Assembly: GCA_947449695.1 (NCBI GenBank)
Contig: CANFST010000007.1
Coordinates: forward strand, 26,591-90,590
DNA: 64,000 bases
DNA from: Chitinophagales bacterium
GTDB lineage: Bacteria > Bacteroidota > Bacteroidia > Chitinophagales > CAIODY01
Reading direction: 5' to 3'
Shown here: in pieces, positions 25,782 to 33,610 of the stretch
Numbering within the stretch: the stretch's first letter is position 1
Layout: the number at the start of each line of letters is the position of its first letter
The notes under the pieces: generated by a model
The model's database searches: none
Told to the model about the DNA's origin: nothing
What the model saw: the letters and a program-made list of their open reading frames with translations, nothing else
Translations under genes and position numbers: made by a program

Positions 25782-26942
25782 ATGGGAAAAACCAAGCAAT
25801 CAATCATGACAATCTTGATAAAGCAATCAATACTTTTTGTGCTGCTGTTTTTCACATTGCAGTTGTTTGCTCAAACCATTAACAAACAAAAAATTGATTC
25901 TATCATTTTAAGCACCATGCAGCAGCATAAAATAATTGGTGTTTCACTGGGCATAGTGAAAGATGGGAAAATAATTTATACCAAAGGCTATGGAACAACT
26001 AAAGTTGGCACATTCAATACTATTGACAGCACTACCAATTTTTTGACTTGTTCTATTTCAAAACTATTTACCGCAACTGCCATAATGCAATTGGTTGAAC
26101 AGGGCAAAATTGATATTTCAAAAAAGCTGACTGACTATATTCCTGATTTTGTGATGAAAGACAAACGATACAAGGATATTACTATTGAGCAAATGCTTAC
26201 TCATACTTCAGGCTTGCCGAATATTGCTAACAGACATTTTATTCATCCTAAACATGATAGTGTTGCATTGAAAGATTTCGTAAAAAAATTAGGCAGAAAG
26301 CGATTGAGTTTTATGCCTGGTGTTCAGTTAAGTGCTAAAACATACAGCAATACAGCTTATGATGTGTTGGGCAGGGTGATTGAAAATGTAACGCATCAAA
26401 CTTATGCTGATTATGTGTCGCAAAATATTCTGCAACCGGTAGGTATGCAATTAAGCAGTTTTTTTATTGATAGTATTCCTGTGAAAAGAAGAAGCATTCC
26501 GCATGTTCAAAACTGGCTCACGATGAAAGTGAGAGCAACTGATTATTATCCTGATATACCGCAAGATAAACCCTGCGGAAATCTGAATGCCTGCACGAAT
26601 GATTTGTGTAAATGGATGCTACACAATCTGGCAATAAAGGATAATAAAATAAATGGTGTGCTTAAAAATTCAACATTGAAAATTATGTGGTCAATCCACA
26701 AAAATATTCCGCCTTATAAAACTTCTATAGGATTAGGTTGGTGGATTTTTCAATCGGATAAATACGGAAAGTATGTTTTTCATGTAGGTAATGACCCAGG
26801 CTATTCGGCTACTTTGGTAATTTCGCCTGATAATAATTTTGGGGTTGTTATTCTATGCAATGGTGAGTATCCCCGACAAATCATCTGGAATAAACTTCCA
26901 TTTAAAATCATGGATACTTTTGGAAGTAATTGGAAAAAGTGA
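25782..26942 (+). CDS. Exported serine hydrolase, class C beta-lactamase-like fold
   Basis: This 386-residue protein has a signal peptide (cleavage near LQLFAQ). The three active-site motifs of the class C beta-lactamase/DD-peptidase superfamily are present: SxxK as SISK (in TCSISKLFTATAIM), YxN as YSN (in TYSNTAYDVLG), and HxG as HVG (in FHVGNDPGYSA). Such proteins may be esterases, D-amino-acid peptidases or peptidoglycan-related hydrolases; true beta-lactamase activity is uncommon in this group. The ATG at 25782 follows the promoter; the in-frame ATG at 25806 would still keep the signal peptide. It is flanked by the LuxR-type gene and its broken copy, so it may have been inserted between them. 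Confidence 0.88.
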   Translation: MGKTKQSIMTILIKQSILFVLLFFTLQLFAQTINKQKIDSIILSTMQQHKIIGVSLGIVKDGKIIYTKGYGTTKVGTFNTIDSTTNFLTCSISKLFTATAIMQLVEQGKIDISKKLTDYIPDFVMKDKRYKDITIEQMLTHTSGLPNIANRHFIHPKHDSVALKDFVKKLGRKRLSFMPGVQLSAKTYSNTAYDVLGRVIENVTHQTYADYVSQNILQPVGMQLSSFFIDSIPVKRRSIPHVQNWLTMKVRATDYYPDIPQDKPCGNLNACTNDLCKWMLHNLAIKDNKINGVLKNSTLKIMWSIHKNIPPYKTSIGLGWWIFQSDKYGKYVFHVGNDPGYSATLVISPDNNFGVVILCNGEYPRQIIWNKLPFKIMDTFGSNWKK

Positions 26943-27047
26943 ATCAACCCTACTGAATAATTGGGTTAGTTCTCAGTTTGATGCAATCAATTTAAAAAAT
27001 ACAATTCTACCCCTCTCTGCAATTGATTGTAACGACTCATTAGTTTT

Positions 27048-27323
27048 TCAATCAGGCAATTCAATCAGTTTGCCTTTATAAAATACTTTGCCTGTGCTTT
27101 CATGCAAAGTATAGCCATGCAACAAAGCATAAGTGATTAATCCCTGACAACTTTTAGCATTTACTTTCTGCCGCAAATGTTTTATTTGTGCTTCCACAGT
27201 GTTCTGGCTGGTGTGCATGTATCGGGCTATTTTCCAATGCACTGTTTCCAATAATAAATAGGCAATGATTTGCAACTCACGTGGAGTGAAACTAATGGGT
27301 TCATTTTGTTCATCATTTTTCAT
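27048..27323 (-). CDS. Stand-alone LuxR/GerE-type HTH protein
   Basis: This 91-residue protein consists almost entirely of a LuxR-type helix-turn-helix: FTPRELQIIAYLLLE, then WKIARYMHTSQNTVEAQIKH, with a C-terminal extension TLHESTGKVFYKGKLIELPD. There is no receiver or sensor domain. The gene is convergent with the serine hydrolase gene. A truncated second copy of its 3' end lies at 25599-25685 on the other side of that gene. It may regulate nearby genes, but no operator is visible. Confidence 0.8.
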   Translation of the reverse strand: MKNDEQNEPISFTPRELQIIAYLLLETVHWKIARYMHTSQNTVEAQIKHLRQKVNAKSCQGLITYALLHGYTLHESTGKVFYKGKLIELPD

Positions 27324-27584
27324 AGTGGTAGTGGATGAATAATATAGCTAACGAAAATGTTATGCTTTTAATACGTAAGACGTTGAAAAATGTTTTGCAG
27401 TTGCATATGCATTTTGTAATCTTTAAAAAATCAATTTCCTGCATTGAATTTTTGAAGACATTATTGACATGCTTTTTTTGTAATTTTTTTTATCAAGAAA
27501 AAAGGTTAAGAATAGTTTTTAAGCAGCAGCTATTCATAAAAAGATGGAAACAAAAATCAACCGATTTTTTTTTGTACTTAATTT

Positions 27585-27592
27585 TATATTTG
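27585..27592 (+). promoter_or_regulatory. Candidate -7 box of the porin gene
   Basis: TATATTTG lies 19 bases before the ATG at 27612 and fits TAnnTTTG. No TTTG is found at the right distance upstream, so support is partial. Confidence 0.35.
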
Positions 27593-27611
27593 TTCCAATT
27601 AAAAATAGCTT

Positions 27612-29012
27612 ATGCGTAGTGTTTTATTGTTTTTATTCAGTTTGATGATTGTTGCAGTTCATGCCCAAGATACTTTACCCATCACTACTTTACACTTTCA
27701 GCAAACTTTTGTCAACCAATATCATCCGGCATTTCATTCGCCAATAACCGAAGGCAACAAATCATTAAACCATCATGCCGAGCAGTGTCTATCATCTACC
27801 ACTACTTTATATTTTGGTACTAAAACTTGGCACAATGGTGAGTTTTATTTCAACCCCGAAGTAGCAGCAGGTTCGGGCATTTCAGGTGCGACAGGGGTGG
27901 CTGGTTTTCCTAATGGTGAAACATTTCGTGTAGGTTCGCCTGCACCATCAGCATACATTGCCCGTTTGTTTTTTCGTCAGATAATTCCTTTAACTAAAGC
28001 ACAATCGTTCAGAGCCGAAGACCAGAATATTTTAGCACGAATGGTGCCTGCTGAAAGAATTATTATCACTCTCGGCAAATTTAGTTTGAGTGATATTTTT
28101 GACCAGAACGTAACCAGTCACGACCCTAAATCGAGTTTGCTCAATTGGTCGATGATGGATGCTGGTGCCTGGGATTATCCATCTAACACTCGTGGTTACA
28201 CCTATGCTTTATCAGTAAAAGTGGTGAAGAAAAAATATATCCTTCGCTTTTGTTCGGCTTTGAATTCCTTATGGTCGAATGGTATCATTACCAATAATTT
28301 TTTACCATCGCCTAATGACTATTTAAAAGCGCATGGTGAAAATTTAGAACTGATATTACCCTTGCGAAAAGATTTTACACACACACTGAAATTTATGGTG
28401 TTTGCTAATCATGGCAGAATGGCTTCATACACAGATGCCAATGCAGTGCTTTCAAAAGATACCAGCTTAGCCATACGCAATGTGGTTGGTACACCATCTG
28501 AATTGTATGATGGTTCATCGCATCTGGTATCGCCTGCGTTAGATAATTTAAGAGGTAAAAGTGGTCCGTATTATGGCAAATATGGCTTTGTGATTAATTG
28601 GGAAAAAACAGAAGGCAAGGATATGTTGTTTGCCCGATTATCGTGGAATGATGGCAAACGTGAAACCTGGATGTACACTGAAATTGACCATTCGATTTGT
28701 GTAGGAAGTTTTATTTCGATGAATCGAATTCACCGCTACGATGACAAAATAAGAATTGCACTTGCGCTCAATGGCATTTCAAAAGACCATGCTGCCTATT
28801 TACAAAATGGTGGTTATGGTTTTATCATTGGTGATGGATTAGGCAATTATCCAAAAGGCATCAGCAATGAATTTATTGTTGAAGCACAATACAATCTGCA
28901 TTATAAAATGATGACGCTTTCACCCGATTATCAGTTTATTGTTAATCCGGCATATAACAGTTGTCGTGGACCAGTTTCGGTGTATAGTTTAAGAGCTCAC
29001 TTTGAGTTTTAA
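27612..29012 (+). CDS. OprB-like carbohydrate porin
   Basis: This 466-residue outer-membrane protein has a signal peptide ending VHAQ. The sequence is beta-barrel-like with the family landmarks TLYFGTKTWHNGEFYFNPE, GSGISGATGVAGFPNGE, ITLGKFSLSDIFDQN and a C-terminal SLRAHFEF with terminal Phe. OprB porins pass sugars and other small solutes. The substrate cannot be read here, and there is no sugar-utilisation gene beside it. The 288-base gap upstream holds no convincing gene. Confidence 0.82.
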   Translation: MRSVLLFLFSLMIVAVHAQDTLPITTLHFQQTFVNQYHPAFHSPITEGNKSLNHHAEQCLSSTTTLYFGTKTWHNGEFYFNPEVAAGSGISGATGVAGFPNGETFRVGSPAPSAYIARLFFRQIIPLTKAQSFRAEDQNILARMVPAERIIITLGKFSLSDIFDQNVTSHDPKSSLLNWSMMDAGAWDYPSNTRGYTYALSVKVVKKKYILRFCSALNSLWSNGIITNNFLPSPNDYLKAHGENLELILPLRKDFTHTLKFMVFANHGRMASYTDANAVLSKDTSLAIRNVVGTPSELYDGSSHLVSPALDNLRGKSGPYYGKYGFVINWEKTEGKDMLFARLSWNDGKRETWMYTEIDHSICVGSFISMNRIHRYDDKIRIALALNGISKDHAAYLQNGGYGFIIGDGLGNYPKGISNEFIVEAQYNLHYKMMTLSPDYQFIVNPAYNSCRGPVSVYSLRAHFEF

Positions 29013-29034
29013 AATTCCACATGAATTAATTGAA

Positions 29035-30681
29035 CTACTTTTTCATCACCAGCAAACTTTCGTAAGCTGCTTTATCTTTTAAAATAGAAACTGCTTTTAA
29101 AATATTAGGGTCATTATTGAAGTCAGCTTCGGTTCTGCCTTTCTGGAAATAATATCTGCTTACAATTTCATTTTCGAGCAATTCTTTTATCTCGGTTTTG
29201 TTGTGGTATAAATCATCTTTTTTGTCATGATTTAATTTGGCTTGTAAGTTTTCGAATTGTGTTTTGAAATCATCGAAATATTTTTCTTTTTCAGCTTCTT
29301 TCTTCAAATCACTTAAAGCTTTTTCTGATTCAGATTGGTGTTCGAAATTTTTAGTGCCAGCAAATTTCACAAACTCATCAAAGTCGGCATCAGTCAATCT
29401 GAAATCTTTTGCAGCAGCAATGGTGGGGTGATTGATTTTGTATTGAGTAGTAAACTCAAACAAAATTCCTTTGATGAAAAGTTGTTGTGATAGCAAACTC
29501 ATTTCTACATCATCCATTTTTACATCAGGCTCAATACCGCCACCATCAAACACTTTACGGCCATTTTTAGTTTTGAATTCATGTTTTAAAGAATCAGGCA
29601 CTTTACCCACACTGCCATCGGCATTTCGATGCGTATAATCTAAAGCCTGAATACATCTGCCACTGGGGATATAATATTTAGCAGTAGTTACTTTCAATTT
29701 ATTACCATAAGGCAACGGACGAGTTGTTTGTACCAAACCTTTTCCATAAGTACGCTGACCAATCACCACAGCTCTGTCATTATCCTGCAAAACTCCGCTC
29801 ACAATTTCAGCAGCACTTGCCGAGTTGTGATTCGTTAAAACAGCAATAGGCAAATCAACATCCACAGGATTATTCATGGCCACATATTTTTTATCCCATT
29901 CGGCTTGTTTGCCTTTGGTACTCACCACTTCACTTCCACGAGGGATAAATAAGTTGGCAATGTCAACTGCTTCATTCAACAACCCACCCGGGTTGCTTCT
30001 TAGATCTAAAATCAATCCCTTTAATTGGGGATTATTTTTTTTCAATTCTTTAAATGCATCGCTTAATTCACGGGCACTGTTGTCAGTAAATTGTGTAAAC
30101 TTGATGTAAGCAATTTGTTGGTCAATCATACCCGAATAGCTCACACTTTTAATCACCACTTCTTCTCGTTTTATTTCTTTGGTGATTTCTTCATTTGTAC
30201 CTGGTCGCTTAACTGTTATCTTAAAACCTGTGTTGGGTGTGCCTTTCAATAAATGACTCACTTCATCTACATTTTTGTTTTTGCATGAAATTCCATCCAC
30301 ACTAATAATTGCATCGCCTGCTTGTAAACCTGCACGTTGCGCAGGAAAACCTTCGTAAGGTTCAGCAATAGTAATGTAATCACCATCATCTCTTACCTGT
30401 GCCCCAATGCCACCATATCGGCCAGTGGTTTGAAATTTGTAATTATCTAAATCTTCTTCGGTGATTAAATTAGTATAGGGGTCTAAATTATCTAACATGG
30501 CATCAATGCCCGTTTGAGTGAGTTTATCAGCATCCACACCATCTACATAATTGCTGTTTAACTCTTTAAACATCGAACTGAAAATGTCGATATTTTTATT
30601 GATTTCAAAATAAGAATCGGCAGCGGCGATACTTGCCAGTGCTGCGATTCCGATGATTAAAAATAGGTTTCGTTTTTTCAT
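29035..30681 (-). CDS. S41 family C-terminal processing peptidase (CtpA/Prc type)
   Basis: This 548-residue protease of the tail-specific type has an N-terminal signal anchor (residues 5-22), a PDZ domain at about 85-170 and the S41 catalytic domain to about 370. The catalytic pair is Ser289 (in NHNSASAAEI) and Lys314 (in TYGKGLVQT), with the expected 25-residue spacing. A C-terminal helical extension of about 150 residues is typical of Bacteroidota members. It processes periplasmic proteins at exposed C-termini. A close paralogue lies directly upstream on the same strand, separated by 104 bases that contain a palindromic repeat. Confidence 0.92.
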   Translation of the reverse strand: MKKRNLFLIIGIAALASIAAADSYFEINKNIDIFSSMFKELNSNYVDGVDADKLTQTGIDAMLDNLDPYTNLITEEDLDNYKFQTTGRYGGIGAQVRDDGDYITIAEPYEGFPAQRAGLQAGDAIISVDGISCKNKNVDEVSHLLKGTPNTGFKITVKRPGTNEEITKEIKREEVVIKSVSYSGMIDQQIAYIKFTQFTDNSARELSDAFKELKKNNPQLKGLILDLRSNPGGLLNEAVDIANLFIPRGSEVVSTKGKQAEWDKKYVAMNNPVDVDLPIAVLTNHNSASAAEIVSGVLQDNDRAVVIGQRTYGKGLVQTTRPLPYGNKLKVTTAKYYIPSGRCIQALDYTHRNADGSVGKVPDSLKHEFKTKNGRKVFDGGGIEPDVKMDDVEMSLLSQQLFIKGILFEFTTQYKINHPTIAAAKDFRLTDADFDEFVKFAGTKNFEHQSESEKALSDLKKEAEKEKYFDDFKTQFENLQAKLNHDKKDDLYHNKTEIKELLENEIVSRYYFQKGRTEADFNNDPNILKAVSILKDKAAYESLLVMKK

Positions 30682-30694
30682 TTTGTATTTATTA

Positions 30695-30757
30695 GTTCCT
30701 TCGCTATCGCTCAGGATGACAACTCAATTCTACGGTCATGCTGAGGAACGAAGCATC
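30695..30757. repeat. Palindromic dispersed intergenic repeat
   Basis: The left arm 30695-30720 (with CTTCGCTATCGCTCAGGATGAC) and right arm 30735-30756 (GTCATGCTGAGGAACGAAGC) form an imperfect inverted repeat sharing the CTCAGxATGAC core. Elements of this TTCG...CTCAG...ATGAC type are known to be scattered in several Bacteroidota genomes. A half copy occurs at 46945-46965. It lies between the two S41 genes. Confidence 0.65.
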
Positions 30758-30785
30758 TGTATTCAATTTTCAAATCGGCTAATTG

Positions 30786-32471
30786 TTACATTTTCAAATT
30801 GAGAAGTTGTTTATATCGAACATCATCATGCAACACTTTTATAGCTTCTTGCAAATCATCATCCGTTTTAAAAGTATTTTCTTTTTCGCCTTTTTCATGG
30901 AAATAAAATCCTGCAATAATTCGGTTTAATTCCTTCATCAATTCTGTTTTGTTTTTCAATACATCCTTTTCATTATCGTGTTTTACTTTTTGTTCCAATG
31001 CTTTCCATTCAGTATCAAATTGAGAAATGTATTTTTCTTTAGTCAATGATTTTTTTACTTGCTCCAATTTTTTTTCTGTATTAGTATTGTAGCTGAAAGT
31101 CTTATTGGATAAGTATTTCACGAAATCATTAAAATCATTTTCATTAATAGAAAAATCTTTTGCAGTTGAATTAGTAGTTGGGTGAAGGCTGAAATATTTT
31201 ACGGCATATCCAAACAATAGATTTTTCTCTTTCAATGTTTTTGTTACTAACGAAATATTTTCATCAGGCATTAAAACATCAGGTTCAATGCCACCGCCAT
31301 CATACACTGTTCTTCCGGCTTTTGTTTTGAAAGGATGCTTTAATGAATCTGGAATTTTACCTACACTTCCATCTCCATTGCGATGTGAATAATCTAACAC
31401 TTGAATACATCTGCCTGCTGGCGTATAATATTTCGAAATCGTAACTTTTATCTGATTACCATAGCTGATGGGTTTTGTAACCTGCACCAATCCTTTGCCA
31501 TACGATTTTGTTCCCACCACAATTCCTCGATCCAAATCCTGCATACAACCCGAAACAATTTCAGAAGCAGAAGCAGAGTTGTGATTGGTTAATATTGCCA
31601 CTTTTATTTTTCCATCTTTCATTTCATTCAATGTGGCATAGCTGCGTTGCGCTTCGGTCAAGCGTCCACGAGTGTCAACAATTTTTGTTCCTTTTGGTAC
31701 AAACAGATTTACAATGTTCACGGCTTCCATTAATAAGCCACCACCATTGCTTCGCAAATCTAAAACCACCGACTTCAAACCATTGTGTGATTGACTTTTC
31801 AATGAATCAATGGCATCATTAATTTCTTTGCTGCCACGTTCCATAAAAGAAGTAAATTGAATGTAGCCAGTTTCATCATCCAACAAACCATAATAAGGCA
31901 CCCATTTTTCTGCAGCTTCTTCTCTCACAATATTTTTAGTAATGGTTTCATTTGTTGCTGCTCTCACAACCTTTATGTTGACAGCAGTTCCGGGCGAACC
32001 TACCAGCATTTTATTGATCTCATCATTCGATTTGCCCGATAAACTTTCACCACTTATTTCTACAATTCTATCACCGCATTGCAAGCCTGCTTTTTCTGAT
32101 GGTTGATTTTGTTTCACCATGCTCACAAAAATGCTATCGCCTATTTTTAAAAATGAAATTCCTATATCAGCATGTTGCGATGAAGTGCGCAAGCGATAAT
32201 CTTCAATATCATTTTCAGCCAATAAAACTGTGTAAGGGTCAAGCGTTTTGCACATGGCATCAATTGCCTTTTTGGTCATTTTGTTGGGCGAAACGGGGTC
32301 AACATAATAAGTGTTCACTTCTTTCAACACGGCTGCAAACAGCTCCATGTTTTTAGCGGCATTAAATAACTGACTGCCCGATGTAAAAGACAACAAACTG
32401 AAAGCAGCTACCAAAGCTAAACCCAGTATGATTGTTTTTTTATTTTTCAAAAACGATAAATTCCAATTCAT
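30786..32471 (-). CDS. S41 family C-terminal processing peptidase, paralogue
   Basis: This 561-residue protein has the same architecture as the next gene: signal anchor (about residues 12-30), PDZ region about 100-180 and an S41 domain with Ser301 (NHNSASASEI) and Lys326 (SYGKGLVQ), again 25 residues apart. Both copies keep the catalytic residues, so both should be active. They are clearly diverged, which suggests an old duplication and different substrates. A TAAATTTG box (32505-32498) lies just upstream on the minus strand. It is probably the first gene of a two-gene unit. Confidence 0.92.
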   Translation of the reverse strand: MNWNLSFLKNKKTIILGLALVAAFSLLSFTSGSQLFNAAKNMELFAAVLKEVNTYYVDPVSPNKMTKKAIDAMCKTLDPYTVLLAENDIEDYRLRTSSQHADIGISFLKIGDSIFVSMVKQNQPSEKAGLQCGDRIVEISGESLSGKSNDEINKMLVGSPGTAVNIKVVRAATNETITKNIVREEAAEKWVPYYGLLDDETGYIQFTSFMERGSKEINDAIDSLKSQSHNGLKSVVLDLRSNGGGLLMEAVNIVNLFVPKGTKIVDTRGRLTEAQRSYATLNEMKDGKIKVAILTNHNSASASEIVSGCMQDLDRGIVVGTKSYGKGLVQVTKPISYGNQIKVTISKYYTPAGRCIQVLDYSHRNGDGSVGKIPDSLKHPFKTKAGRTVYDGGGIEPDVLMPDENISLVTKTLKEKNLLFGYAVKYFSLHPTTNSTAKDFSINENDFNDFVKYLSNKTFSYNTNTEKKLEQVKKSLTKEKYISQFDTEWKALEQKVKHDNEKDVLKNKTELMKELNRIIAGFYFHEKGEKENTFKTDDDLQEAIKVLHDDVRYKQLLNLKM

Positions 32472-32622
32472 TGAAAATGTTTTACAGAATGAGGATTCAA
32501 ATTTATTCCGAATTCGATTCTTTTTTATGTTGTTAAAAGTAATGTTTGTTTAATAGCCATTAAAATTATTTACAAAACGCTTTGCTAAGACATTTGTTTC
32601 ATTGTTACGAAAATCAAAATAA

Positions 32623-32653
32623 AAAATCCGCTACTGATTGGGTAGCGGATTTT
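32623..32653 (-). terminator. Intrinsic terminator after the 32675-33499 gene
   Basis: AAAATCCGCTAC (32623-32634) pairs perfectly with GTAGCGGATTTT (32642-32653) around a short loop, flanked by A- and T-runs. Confidence 0.8.
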
Positions 32654-32674
32654 AATTAATGAAATTAATTGAAA

Positions 32675-33499
32675 TCAGAATCTTGTTCTATAATTAAATA
32701 TTCTTTCTCCATCTTTATAAGAAATAGTAAACTCATTGTTATCATAACTAATAATTCTGAAAGTGTCATTATCTACACCATCAATAGTTGCTTTTATCAT
32801 GATCAATCCACTCTCATTATAGATGTTAGTTATTACTACATTTTTTGAACTTTGATTTCTGTCCATGTCAGCTTCTCTTTGCGACATTTTAATTACTTCA
32901 AAGCATTGAAATGTTTTTTTCGAGCCAATTTTTCTCTGAAAATTATCAAAACTAGGGAGCTTATTTGAATAAGCAACTCCTGCTAAATTGGTTTCTGTTG
33001 AATGACCAGCCTGATACCTTGTTCCCATTTGATTTCCTGTTGTTGAATTTTGAGTTAAATAAACAATATTTGCCCCCATCATTGCAGCCTCAATTTTCAT
33101 TTTTTTAATAGCTCTTTCTTTTACCTTTTCCATACTTGCCAAGGTGGTAGTTCCTTTTGCCTTTGAACTAACATCGCCAAGTTTGAATAACCCTTTTACT
33201 TCACCTTCAACTGAAGTTAAAGTTACATTTTCGAAATCATCTGCTCCACTTACTGTTTTATAAGAAGTAGCTTCAGCAAAGGTTTGAACCCTACCTGATT
33301 TAAAAACAATTTTTTGTATAGTGTTTTTGTAAATTGTGTTAATTAAATCTTCCCCCGGATAAGAGTACTTTACTGCATCTTGTGCTACTTCTTTTACTGT
33401 GCATGAAATCTTTTCGTTGTTTGAATAAATTGTATCAGTTTGCGCATAACTGCTTATAAAAAATAGTTGCAGAAGAATAAAGAAAATAAGCTTTTTCAT
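32675..33499 (-). CDS. Exported protein of unknown function
   Basis: This 274-residue protein has a clear signal peptide (MKKLIFFILLQLFF to SSYAQ). The mature part starts with DTIYSNNEKISCTVKEV, a short beta-rich segment resembling those after which many Bacteroidota exported proteins are named only as hypothetical. A middle helical stretch (MEKVKERAIKKMKIEAAMMG followed by ANIVYLTQ) recalls a DUF4156-like 'A-x-x-x-GANAV' signature. I assign no function. It is a single gene between two terminators or gaps. Confidence 0.65.
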   Translation of the reverse strand: MKKLIFFILLQLFFISSYAQTDTIYSNNEKISCTVKEVAQDAVKYSYPGEDLINTIYKNTIQKIVFKSGRVQTFAEATSYKTVSGADDFENVTLTSVEGEVKGLFKLGDVSSKAKGTTTLASMEKVKERAIKKMKIEAAMMGANIVYLTQNSTTGNQMGTRYQAGHSTETNLAGVAYSNKLPSFDNFQRKIGSKKTFQCFEVIKMSQREADMDRNQSSKNVVITNIYNESGLIMIKATIDGVDNDTFRIISYDNNEFTISYKDGERIFNYRTRF

Positions 33500-33610
33500 T
33501 TCGGTTGTTTTTTGATAAATGAATAAATTATTAGCAGTACAAATAAAAAAATCTATTTTGAAAATTCAAAAAATATTGCCTAATAATTATTTATTAAACC
33601 AACCTAAAAG

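Noticed and set aside
27335..27619. 94-codon frame upstream of the porin
   Set aside because: Composition is typical of A/T-rich noncoding DNA (many Phe, Lys, Cys), there is no recognisable motif, and it overlaps the porin promoter and start.
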